From positions 1 to 9,530 of the forward strand of contig CASFFI010000082.1 of the NCBI GenBank assembly GCA_949293925.1: a DNA stretch of 9,530 nt, given 5' to 3'. Below are positions 1-6,032 of this stretch, in pieces. This DNA comes from an uncultured Christensenella sp. Lineage in GTDB: Bacteria > Bacillota > Clostridia > Christensenellales > UBA1242. The position numbers and the translations under genes are program-made. The stretch's first letter is position 1, and the number at the start of each line of letters is the position of its first letter. The notes beneath the pieces are model-generated. The model did not search any database and had not been told where the DNA came from. It saw only the letters and a program-made list of their open reading frames with translations.

Positions 1-93
1 ATGGCGATAGCGGTTATTCAATTTTATATTTGAGATGAGATTTGGGTTCCTAATGTGCATTAGACCCATTTTTTTATGGTTAGGAGGTTTTTT
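1..93 (+). promoter_or_regulatory. 3' part of a regulatory leader of the infC-rpmI-rplT operon
   Basis: These bases precede infC, contain no credible reading frame and end in an intrinsic terminator hairpin (43-75) just before the infC ribosome binding site. A terminator there makes sense only as a conditional attenuator. In Bacillus and relatives this operon has an L20-binding leader that terminates transcription when free L20 is in excess. The position and architecture fit that class, but most of the leader lies outside the window, so the antiterminator and the L20 site cannot be checked. Assignment to the L20 leader is therefore inference from synteny plus the terminator. Confidence 0.6.
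43..75 (+). terminator. Attenuator hairpin in the infC leader
   Basis: The lower stem TGGGT (43-47) pairs with ACCCA (64-68). After a two-base bulge (48-49), CTAAT (50-54) pairs with ATTAG (59-63) around a GTGC loop. Seven T residues follow (69-75), the classic intrinsic terminator form. It ends only 6 bases before the infC Shine-Dalgarno sequence (82-87), so it would stop transcription before the operon and must be regulated. Confidence 0.85.
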
Positions 94-603
94 ATAAAAG
101 AGCAACTTAAAAACGAACAAATTGATTTACCTTTGGTAAGACTCGTAGGACCAAATTCTGAACAGTTAGGGATTGTAAGTTCTTCTGAAGCTTTACAGAA
201 AGCACAAGAATTTAAATTGGACCTAGTTTTGATTGCACCAGATGCTAAGCCACCTGTTTGCAAAATTATGGATTATGGCAAGTTCCGCTTTGATAGTCTT
301 AAAAAGTTAAAAGACCAGAGAAAAAATCAAAAACAAGCAAAATTAAAAGAAATGTCACTTAGTATGACAATTGATGACCACGATTTACAGACAAAAGCAA
401 AACAAGTAATGAAATTTTTGTCTAATGGAGATAAGGTAAAAGTGGGTATTCGTATGGGCGGTAGAATGATGACTAAATCAGAAATTGGTATCGCTATTAT
501 GAATAAATTTGCTGAACTTGTAAGTGCGGTAGGCTCGGTCGAAAAGAAGCCTGAAGTTAATGGGCGAAATATTTTTATGCACTTAGTACCTAATAAAAAA
601 TAA
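94..603 (+). CDS. infC: Translation initiation factor IF3
   Basis: IF3 binds the 30S subunit, blocks premature 50S joining and proofreads start codon and initiator tRNA. The N domain shows QLGIV and the signature PPVCKIMDYGKF (about residues 53-64). A lysine-rich linker follows (about 67-88), then the C domain ending NGRNIFMHLVPNKK. The start chosen is ATA at 94: the strong AGGAGG (82-87) lies 6 bases upstream, whereas an in-frame ATG at 76 would put this site inside the coding sequence and has no ribosome binding site of its own. Rare AUU, AUC or AUA starts are a family habit, since IF3 represses its own non-canonical start. The product is 169 residues, a normal length. It is the first gene of the infC-rpmI-rplT operon. 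Several arginines important in E. coli IF3-C appear replaced by lysine or other residues. Confidence 0.95.
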   Translation: MKEQLKNEQIDLPLVRLVGPNSEQLGIVSSSEALQKAQEFKLDLVLIAPDAKPPVCKIMDYGKFRFDSLKKLKDQRKNQKQAKLKEMSLSMTIDDHDLQTKAKQVMKFLSNGDKVKVGIRMGGRMMTKSEIGIAIMNKFAELVSAVGSVEKKPEVNGRNIFMHLVPNKK

Positions 604-614
604 AGGAGTATTTT

Positions 615-809
615 ATGCCAAAAATGAAAACAAAAAGTGCTGCAACTAAAAGATTCACTAAGACTGCTAGTGGAGAAATTAAGTTCAAGCACACAAATAA
701 AAACCACAAAGTTGGTAAGAAAAATCAATCAAGAATTAGAACACTAAGAAAAGGCGGATATGTTGATTCAACAATGAAGAAAAATGTATCTGGTCTTATC
801 GGTGAATAG
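615..809 (+). CDS. rpmI: 50S ribosomal protein L35
   Basis: A small basic protein of the large ribosomal subunit. The 64 residues open with MPKMKTKSAATKRF and continue with KHTNKNHK and RTLRKGGYVDSTMKK, the standard L35 pattern, and the length is normal. An AGGAG site (604-608) sits 6 bases before the ATG. It lies 11 bases after infC and 8 bases before rplT. Its TAG stop is shared with the rplT ribosome binding site (TAGGAGAGG), which suggests translational coupling. Control should come from the leader ahead of infC. Confidence 0.97.
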   Translation: MPKMKTKSAATKRFTKTASGEIKFKHTNKNHKVGKKNQSRIRTLRKGGYVDSTMKKNVSGLIGE

Positions 810-817
810 GAGAGGTT

Positions 818-1159
818 ATGAGAATTAAAAGAGCAACAAATGCAGTCAAGAAAAGAAGAGCAATTTTAAAACAAGCAAAAGGTTATAGAGGTGCTAAATC
901 TAAACTTTACAGAGTAGCGCGTCAAGCTGTTATGAAAAGTGGTCAATACGCTTACATCGGTAGAAAACACAGAAAGCGTGATATGAGAAAACTTTGGGTA
1001 ATCCGTATCAATGCAGCAGCAAGAGAAAACGGACTTACTTATAGTCGTCTTATAAATGGTTTAAAAGTCAAAGGTATAGATTTGAATAGAAAAATCTTGG
1101 CTGATATGGCTGTAAATGATGCACCTGCTTTTGCAGAACTTTGCAACAAGATTAAATAA
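818..1159 (+). CDS. rplT: 50S ribosomal protein L20
   Basis: L20 is an early-assembly 23S rRNA-binding protein and the usual autoregulator of this operon in Firmicutes. The 113 residues contain AKGYRGAKSKLYRVARQAVMKSGQYAYIGRKHRKRDMRKLWVIRINAAAR (written here only as a guide: key blocks are KGYRGAKSKLYR, AYIGRKHRKRDMR and LWVIRINAAAR), then GLTYSRLINGLK and the C-terminal globular part. The length is close to the usual 117-119. The ribosome binding site AGGAGAGG (808-815) overlaps the rpmI stop. It is the last gene of the operon: a strong terminator begins inside its stop codon. Confidence 0.97.
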   Translation: MRIKRATNAVKKRRAILKQAKGYRGAKSKLYRVARQAVMKSGQYAYIGRKHRKRDMRKLWVIRINAAARENGLTYSRLINGLKVKGIDLNRKILADMAVNDAPAFAELCNKIK

Positions 1160-1184
1160 TAGTTGAGCATTCAACTATTTTTTT
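1158..1184 (+). terminator. Intrinsic terminator of infC-rpmI-rplT
   Basis: AATAGTTGA (1158-1166) pairs perfectly with TCAACTATT (1171-1179) around a GCAT loop, and a run of seven T residues covers 1178-1184. The hairpin starts within the rplT stop codon, so the operon ends tightly. Confidence 0.92.
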
Positions 1185-1716
1185 AATTTATTTTTACTAA
1201 TATATCTTTTAATACATCTTTTAATATATCTTTTAATGTGTCTTTTTTTATGCTGTTAATATTTTTTAATATTTCTTTTAAAAATTTTGTTTGGTTTTAT
1301 ATAAATTGGTTCTATTAAATTTTTTAATATTTTAAATAATCATTTCTAAAAATTTTTATATATAATTTATTATAATTAATTTATAAAATAGGTTTTTTTA
1401 TATGAAAAGTTTGTAAATTTAATAGTCAATTTTAATTTAAGTTTTATTTAATCTAATTCAAATATATTCTTTTAGTTTATGTTTCTAATATTTAAAGTTA
1501 TAAAATTTGTTAAATCGAATACTTAATTACAAATATAAAATCGTTATTTATGTGTCACATTTAAAATTTTAATTTTAAAAACATTTTATAAAAATCATAT
1601 AAAAAATGATTACATAGACTATATTTATAAAATTATAAAAAAAAGAAACGACTATACGGTCCATATTTATAAAAATCTACAAGATAATTATTTTCAAAAA
1701 CACTTTGAAAAATAGT
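1185..1716. other. AT-rich non-coding spacer between rplT and rpmB
   Basis: About 530 bases with very low GC and no supportable gene on either strand. It begins with a four-unit 12-bp tandem repeat (1199-1246). It ends with an 8-bp hairpin (TTTTCAAA at 1691-1698 with TTTGAAAA at 1704-1711) next to the rpmB terminator. I see no recognisable RNA gene, insertion sequence or clear promoter in the rest. Confidence 0.6.
1199..1246. repeat. Four tandem copies of a 12-bp unit
   Basis: The units are AATATATCTTTT (1199-1210), AATACATCTTTT (1211-1222), AATATATCTTTT (1223-1234) and AATGTGTCTTTT (1235-1246), differing only at three middle positions. On the minus strand one frame reads as repeats of K-D-[ITV]-L inside a short open stretch with no start codon or ribosome binding site. 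It could be replication slippage in AT-rich DNA or a relic of coding sequence; neither can be settled here. Confidence 0.85.
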
Positions 1717-1747
1717 AAAAGACTGATGAATATCATCAGTCTTTTTT
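1717..1747 (-). terminator. Terminator of rpmB, probably bidirectional
   Basis: GACTGATGA (1721-1729) pairs with TCATCAGTC (1733-1741) around a three-base loop. The stem can be extended by AAAA (1717-1720) with TTTT (1742-1745). Read on the minus strand it lies 19 bases past the rpmB stop and ends in a short T run. Read on the plus strand it ends in six T residues. No plus-strand gene needs it locally, so its main client is rpmB. Confidence 0.85.
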
Positions 1748-1766
1748 GATAAATTAAACATAAAAA

Positions 1767-1955
1767 TTAGTTATTTGCATTTTTCTTGGCAGTTTTGATG
1801 CATTTTGTGCATACATAAGAGTTTCTTTTTTTGCCGTCAATCACAGTATCTACTTTTTGTAAATTTGCACCAACTGGTCTATTTGTATTTCTTTTGCTGT
1901 GACTAACATTATTACCAAAAGTTTTGCCTTTGCCACAAACACTACATACTTTCAT
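1767..1955 (-). CDS. rpmB: 50S ribosomal protein L28, zinc-ribbon form
   Basis: L28 is a small protein of the large ribosomal subunit. The 62-residue product begins MKVCSVCGKGKTFGNNVSHS, followed by NTNRPVGANLQKV, matching the L28 family. Cys4, Cys7, Cys49 and Cys52 form two CxxC pairs, so this is the zinc-binding version. The start is ATG at 1955: the GGAGG site (1961-1965) is 5 bases upstream. An in-frame TTG at 1967 would place that site inside the gene and is rejected. It is monocistronic, with its own promoter (2007-2035) and terminator (1717-1747). It diverges from yloU-fakA, a neighbourhood conserved in Bacillus and Clostridium. Confidence 0.96.
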   Translation of the reverse strand: MKVCSVCGKGKTFGNNVSHSKRNTNRPVGANLQKVDTVIDGKKRNSYVCTKCIKTAKKNANN

Positions 1956-2006
1956 ATTTTCCTCCAAATGAATTTTAAAAAACTTTTCGTATTTAAAAGC
2001 AACATT

Positions 2007-2035
2007 ATATTATCATAGTATTTGAAATTTTGCAA
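2007..2035 (-). promoter_or_regulatory. Promoter of rpmB
   Basis: On the minus strand, TTGCAA (2035-2030), a 17-base spacer and TAATAT (2012-2007), with TG one base upstream of the -10 box (extended -10). This is a good vegetative promoter. The -35 region is part of an inverted repeat with that of the facing yloU promoter. Confidence 0.75.
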
Positions 2036-2062
2036 GTAAATTTTAAAAAATAGTAAAAAAAC

Positions 2063-2091
2063 TTGCATTAATAGGCTTTTTGCGTTATTAT
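2063..2091 (+). promoter_or_regulatory. Promoter of yloU-fakA
   Basis: TTGCAT (2063-2068), a 17-base spacer and TATTAT (2086-2091). Transcription would start near 2098, inside an operator-like inverted repeat CTACT-ATAG-AGTAG (2093-2106). It leaves a leader of about 215 bases before the yloU start, very AT-rich and with no motif I recognise, apart from a small AGTATA/TATACT hairpin (2191-2206). Confidence 0.7.
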
Positions 2092-2314
2092 ACTACTATA
2101 GAGTAGCATTTTTGCTTCGATATAAATGTGATAATTTAAAAATATCAGTTATTAGTTTTTATAATTTTATACATTCTTAAAAGTTAAAATAGTATATTAG
2201 TATACTCATTATTAACTATTAAATAATTAGTTATAATATTATAGATTCGAAATTTAATTGAATATTTTTATTTATTATCGCTTTCTTTGTAATTGCAATA
2301 GTAGGAGGGAAAGT

Positions 2315-2608
2315 TTGTTTTTATACACACATAATAGTTTCGGTAAAATATTGATTTCCAAGCGTGCTATTAATCGTGTCGCTTTAAATTCTTGTATGGA
2401 CTGCTATGGTATTACTAAGGTTAAAAAAGTTAAATCTTATTTTCTAGACAATGAAATTTCTTTCGTAATTAAATTAAATGTTAAGTATGGCGTTTCAATC
2501 CCTGCTGTAATTGAAGCAGTGAAATCTAACCTAAAGTATAAAGTTGAAAAGTATTCTACTATGGTTGTGACAGATTCACTTATTTTAGTAGTTGGGATTA
2601 ACGATTAG
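2315..2608 (+). CDS. yloU: Asp23/Gls24 family protein, YloU-like
   Basis: This is a small Asp23-family protein of unsettled function; in Firmicutes it is nearly always encoded directly before fakA. The family pattern is visible in GKILIS (residues 10-15), MDCYGITKV (28-36, matching the family's MECYGV) and the closing VKYGVSIPAVIEAVK, followed by a V-rich C-terminal strand. The start chosen is TTG at 2315, because AGGAGGG (2303-2309) sits just upstream. An in-frame TTG at 2258 would place the site inside the gene. The product is 97 residues, shorter than the usual 110-120, with the middle region contracted. The stop overlaps the fakA ribosome binding site (TAGGAG), so translation is probably coupled. 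Confidence 0.82.
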   Translation: MFLYTHNSFGKILISKRAINRVALNSCMDCYGITKVKKVKSYFLDNEISFVIKLNVKYGVSIPAVIEAVKSNLKYKVEKYSTMVVTDSLILVVGIND

Positions 2609-2616
2609 GAGAATAT

Positions 2617-4251
2617 ATGCAAAAAATTACTGGCGTGATGCTAAAAAAGATGTTTTCGTCTGCTTTTGCTCTTTTAGATGAACGCAAGGCTGAAATTAAT
2701 GCTTTAAATGTATTCCCAGTTCCTGATGGGGACACTGGTACTAATATGTCACTTACTCTAAAGTCTGCAGTAAATGATATGGCTCAAGTTGATAGCAACA
2801 ATATAGAAGCAATTGCAATGGCAATTTCCAAAGGTGCATTAAAGGGTGCTAGAGGAAATTCTGGTGTTATTTTATCACAGATTTTAAAAGGACATTGCCA
2901 AATTTTTCAGCAAGTAAGTGAAATAACTATAAAAACTTTTTCTCGTGCTATTCAAGAGGGTGCTGTTGTCGCATACAAAGCAGTTACACTTCCTAAAGAG
3001 GGCACAATTTTGTCAGTTATAAGGGCAATGGCAGAGGGCGCAAAAAACTATGCAAAAAGTGCTAAATCTATTGAAGAATTTTTAGAACATGTAATAGTCG
3101 CTGGCGAAGAAATGCTTGTTAAAACTCCTGATATGTTGCCAGTACTAAAAAAAGCAGGCGTAGTAGATGCAGGTGGTAGAGGACTTATTACAATTTTTAG
3201 TGGAATGTACAAGGCTTTGACAGGTGAATATGTAAATATTGACTTTGTAAATAGAGTAGAAATCGATGTTACAGACCCTTCTAATCATGTCAACTATGAA
3301 AGTTTAGCAGATATTCAGTTCGCTTATTGCACAGAATTTTTCGTAATAAACATTTTTGAAAAGACAACCGAGGCAGATATAAATGCATTAAGACGACATT
3401 TAATGGATATTGGGGATTCTGTAATTTGTATTGGCGATTTATCTTTAATAAAAGTTCATGTTCACACTAACGAACCTAATAAGGCGTTGGGTTTTGCACT
3501 CAAATTGGGTGAATTAAACGGCGTTAAAATAGAAAATATGTTAGAACAAAATCGGGCATTGAAAAAGTCTAGTCAAGATACAGGCGAATCATTAAAAGAA
3601 ATTGGTATTGTTTCTATAGTTACAGGGGACGGGTTAAAATCTATGTTTGGCGATTTGGAAGTGGATTATTGTCTTTCAGGTGGTCAGTCTATGAACCCAA
3701 GTGCTGAAGATATTAAAATTGCTTGTGACAAAGTTAATGCTAAAAATATTATAGTTTTGCCTAATAATAAAAATATTCATATGGCTTGCAAGCAGGCTAA
3801 CGAACTTTCTGATAAAAATATTGTATTTATACCTACTAAAAGCATTCCAGAGGGTGTTAGTGCTTGTATCGCTTTTAATAAAGATGAAAGTTTAAAAAAT
3901 AACATTCAAAATATGACAAGTGCTATAAAAAATGTCAAATCTGCATCAGTAACAACTTCTGCTAGGACAACCAAAATAGACGGATTTGAGTTAAAAGAAG
4001 GCGAGTTCATAGGTGTCGATGACAAAACTGTTTTATCTAAAGGTAGTGATAGCTTGACTGCAACTTTAGGTTTGATTGAAAAAATGGTAAATGAAGATGT
4101 AGGAAATATAACTTTGTTCTACGGTGAAGACATAAGCGATGAGGAAGCTTCAATTTTGCAAGAGAAATTAGAAGAACATTATAGTAATATTGATATAAGC
4201 GTTATTTCAGGTGGGCAACCATTATATCATTACTTAATATCTGTAGAATAA
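2617..4251 (+). CDS. fakA: Fatty acid kinase ATP-binding subunit FakA (YloV)
   Basis: FakA phosphorylates fatty acids held by a FakB (DegV-like) partner, feeding exogenous or recycled fatty acids into phospholipid synthesis. The 544 residues match the usual 548-553. The N-terminal DhaL/Dak-type kinase domain (about 1-200) has NVFPVPDGDTGTNM (31-44, with Asp37 and Asp39 for nucleotide and Mg), GARGNSGVI (77-85) and PVLKKAGVVDAGGRGL (175-190). The middle domain has Cys238 in YCTEFF and His281/His283 in VHVHTNEP, matching the key Cys/His residues of the S. aureus enzyme. The C-terminal domain (about 325-544) has the FakA-C layout. AGGAG (2607-2611) lies 5 bases before the ATG. No FakB is in the window. 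The 3' end overlaps the opposing membrane-protein gene by 22 bases. Confidence 0.94.
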   Translation: MQKITGVMLKKMFSSAFALLDERKAEINALNVFPVPDGDTGTNMSLTLKSAVNDMAQVDSNNIEAIAMAISKGALKGARGNSGVILSQILKGHCQIFQQVSEITIKTFSRAIQEGAVVAYKAVTLPKEGTILSVIRAMAEGAKNYAKSAKSIEEFLEHVIVAGEEMLVKTPDMLPVLKKAGVVDAGGRGLITIFSGMYKALTGEYVNIDFVNRVEIDVTDPSNHVNYESLADIQFAYCTEFFVINIFEKTTEADINALRRHLMDIGDSVICIGDLSLIKVHVHTNEPNKALGFALKLGELNGVKIENMLEQNRALKKSSQDTGESLKEIGIVSIVTGDGLKSMFGDLEVDYCLSGGQSMNPSAEDIKIACDKVNAKNIIVLPNNKNIHMACKQANELSDKNIVFIPTKSIPEGVSACIAFNKDESLKNNIQNMTSAIKNVKSASVTTSARTTKIDGFELKEGEFIGVDDKTVLSKGSDSLTATLGLIEKMVNEDVGNITLFYGEDISDEEASILQEKLEEHYSNIDISVISGGQPLYHYLISVE

Positions 4252-5273
4252 CCATTGCAATGGTTATTCTTTATTGTGGTTTTGCGTTTATCTTTATAAT
4301 AAAAATATATTACATATAGACAAAATACAAGGCTTATAATTCCTGATATTGTATAAAGGTATTTAATAGAATTTGAAAATCCTATCATAGAAATGAAATA
4401 ACTTATAATTATTATGATAAAAGCAGACAGCGTTTTGTTTATTTTATTAGGCATTAGGTCATTTGCTGAATAACAACTCATTACAAATGTTGAAAATAAT
4501 GCTATAAATAGACTAACTATATAGGTTAAATATAAAATTTGAGGTAGGTTTTTTGATTTTTCAAGAAGTGGCATAGCATAGTTTGATGCTTGAAACCCTA
4601 AAGCTATGACTATCAAAGTTATTAGTATTCCCAAAGTTAAACTAACTGATAAAATTTGTTTTTTAAATTCTTTTTTATTGCTGTCATTTTTTAAAATTAA
4701 AGCAAACATTAGCATATAATTGTTAGCGCTGAAAAACAATGAATATAGTATTGAATTGATTAAATTTTTTTGCGTTGAAATTAATTTTATTGATTGAATA
4801 TCAATGTTGTATATTGAATTTATAATAATACTTAAAAACATTACAGGCACTAATATGTTTGACATTATTGATAGCCCGGTTTTTCCATTTATTATTATAA
4901 AAAACGTTATAACAATTATAATTAATTCGTAAATGTACGAGAATTTAAAATATGAATTTGTAATGCTATTTAATCCAGCAAGCATTGCACTTGATGTTAT
5001 TATGCAATCAAATATTTGTATAAAATCTATTATTTTTGAATTTTTAAACACCAATTTGTTAAAATTAGAAAAAGTGTTTAATTTATATTTAGTTTTTATG
5101 TCATATAATATGTTTGAAAAAAATATGAAAAATATTACGAGTATTATTATCCCTATAATAGAAAAAATTGAGAATCTAGAAAAAAATTCTTCAATCTCTT
5201 TACCAGATGCAAATCCTACCCCTATAATTGCAGAAATCAACAATGTGTACTCAGTAAAAAACTTTTTTTTCAT
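4230..5273 (-). CDS. YkvI-like integral membrane protein, putative transporter
   Basis: The 347-residue protein is strongly hydrophobic, with about ten membrane segments and a basic C-terminal tail (KDKRKTTIKNN). The signature GVGFASGKEIEEFF (18-31) in the first membrane segment matches the YkvI family, an uncharacterised branch of the amino acid-polyamine-cation transporter superfamily. By family resemblance it may carry a small substrate with sodium or protons, but the substrate is unknown. The ATG at 5273 has no Shine-Dalgarno sequence: the upstream minus-strand bases are AT-rich and end TTAAGTT. No earlier in-frame start is better. It converges on fakA and overlaps it by 22 bases (4230-4251). 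It is even more AT- and Ile/Phe-rich than the translation genes, partly because it is a membrane protein. Confidence 0.82.
   Translation of the reverse strand: MKKKFFTEYTLLISAIIGVGFASGKEIEEFFSRFSIFSIIGIIILVIFFIFFSNILYDIKTKYKLNTFSNFNKLVFKNSKIIDFIQIFDCIITSSAMLAGLNSITNSYFKFSYIYELIIIVITFFIIINGKTGLSIMSNILVPVMFLSIIINSIYNIDIQSIKLISTQKNLINSILYSLFFSANNYMLMFALILKNDSNKKEFKKQILSVSLTLGILITLIVIALGFQASNYAMPLLEKSKNLPQILYLTYIVSLFIALFSTFVMSCYSANDLMPNKINKTLSAFIIIIISYFISMIGFSNSIKYLYTISGIISLVFCLYVIYFYYKDKRKTTIKNNHCNGYSTDIK
4247..4268. terminator. Palindrome at the shared 3' end of fakA and the ykvI-like gene
   Basis: A perfect 22-bp palindrome: AATAACCAT (4247-4255) pairs with ATGGTTATT (4260-4268) around a four-base TGCA loop. 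It starts in the last fakA codons and lies wholly within the coding region of the opposing gene. On the plus strand CTTTATT follows, a poor T tract. On the minus strand there is no T tract. It is the only visible terminator for fakA, and probably weak or bidirectional. Confidence 0.6.
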
Positions 5274-5393
5274 AACTTAATGTATGATTGTGAAATTTAT
5301 TTAATGAGTGCTTATTAATGAAATTGTTAATAGATGTTTTAGGTATTTTTTATAATTTTATCTTACTTAAAAAACTATTTTAGATTTATATCA

Positions 5394-5399
5394 TATAAT
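5394..5399 (+). promoter_or_regulatory. Possible -10 box for the 117-residue gene
   Basis: A perfect TATAAT stands 28 bases before the GTG at 5427, a good distance for a short leader. At a 17-base spacing the -35 position is AAAACT, a poor match, and there is no TGn extension, so this is only a tentative promoter. Confidence 0.35.
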
Positions 5400-5426
5400 G
5401 TTTTATTTAAAATATACGGAGAAAAT

Positions 5427-5780
5427 GTGGAAAATATAAATAATTTTTACAAGATATTAGAAACCTTTGATACTAGGCAAATTATTAGTGTCTTTGAGTA
5501 TATATACAATTCATTTTTATTAGGGAAAATCACTGAAATTGAAATGAAAAAATTTTATGTTGATTTAGAACAAATTATATTAGATAGTAATGATGATAGT
5601 CTTTTGATAAGTTTTGTAAGACTTTTGCATAAATTACAAACTTGTGCGTTTAAATTTATCGAAAATAGATCTAGTTGTGATACAAAAAAATTCAATAAAT
5701 ATTTTTTAACCGTAAATCCTAAAATTATTAAAAAATATAATTTAGCAATATCGAAAAAAGAACTTATAAATTCACTTTAA
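5427..5780 (+). CDS. Hypothetical protein, 117 residues
   Basis: I do not recognise this protein. The start is GTG at 5427, with GGAGA (5418-5422) suitably spaced; an ATG at 5425 is in another frame and stops after four codons. The product is charged and probably mostly helical: amphipathic stretches near residues 1-32, 38-52 (KITEIEMKKFYVDLEQ region) and 58-80 (LLISFVRLLHKLQTCAFKF), then a basic C-terminal third. There is no signal peptide, membrane segment, obvious metal site or DNA-binding motif; Cys72 and Cys84 are the only cysteines. It stands alone between a minus-strand gene and a long non-coding region. An open frame of this length in DNA with such low GC, plus a ribosome binding site, supports a real gene. 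Confidence 0.6.
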   Translation: MENINNFYKILETFDTRQIISVFEYIYNSFLLGKITEIEMKKFYVDLEQIILDSNDDSLLISFVRLLHKLQTCAFKFIENRSSCDTKKFNKYFLTVNPKIIKKYNLAISKKELINSL

Positions 5781-5975
5781 ATATACATAAATTAATCATT
5801 ATGTATTATTTTTATTTATTGAATAATTGTAAGGTATAAAAAGTTTAATAGGTTTTAATTTAACAATATAGTATTATAGTATTTTTTACATTTAATTATA
5901 AAATATATTATGAAAATTTTATATTTCTAATTTGTATTTGCGTAAAAATTCACAATGAAAATCTATATCTGTTTT

Positions 5976-5984
5976 TGTTATAAT
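5976..5984 (+). promoter_or_regulatory. Possible extended -10 promoter upstream of the paired hairpins
   Basis: TGTTATAAT (5976-5984) is a perfect extended -10 element. The -35 position at 17 bases (TGAAAA, 5956-5961) is weak, as is usual for extended -10 promoters. Transcription would begin near 5991 and run through the two hairpins at 6033-6090 towards rpsB. No protein gene is available nearby, so the product would be a non-coding RNA or an extended rpsB leader. Confidence 0.4.
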
Positions 5985-6032
5985 TTTTTAAGGAAATTCT
6001 TTATAAATTATTAATAAAATACTTACTGTTAG

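Noticed and set aside
76..93. ATG at 76 as the infC start
   Set aside because: There is no ribosome binding site before it, and the AGGAGG at 82-87 would be inside the gene; ATA at 94 fits better.
327..728. Minus-strand open frame of 133 codons across infC and rpmI
   Set aside because: It is antisense to two certain genes, has no ribosome binding site and its protein looks like a frame shadow of A-rich coding DNA.
1691..1711. Hairpin TTTTCAAA/TTTGAAAA as a second rpmB terminator
   Set aside because: It is nearly all A-T and has no T run on the minus strand; chance pairing in AT-rich DNA is likely.
2191..2206. AGTATA/TATACT hairpin in the yloU leader as a regulatory element
   Set aside because: It is six A-T-rich pairs with no T tract or neighbouring motif, too weak to call alone.
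4933..5280. Plus-strand open frame of 115 codons opposite the YkvI-like gene
   Set aside because: It lies fully antisense to a membrane protein with a family signature, lacks a ribosome binding site and has no recognisable features.
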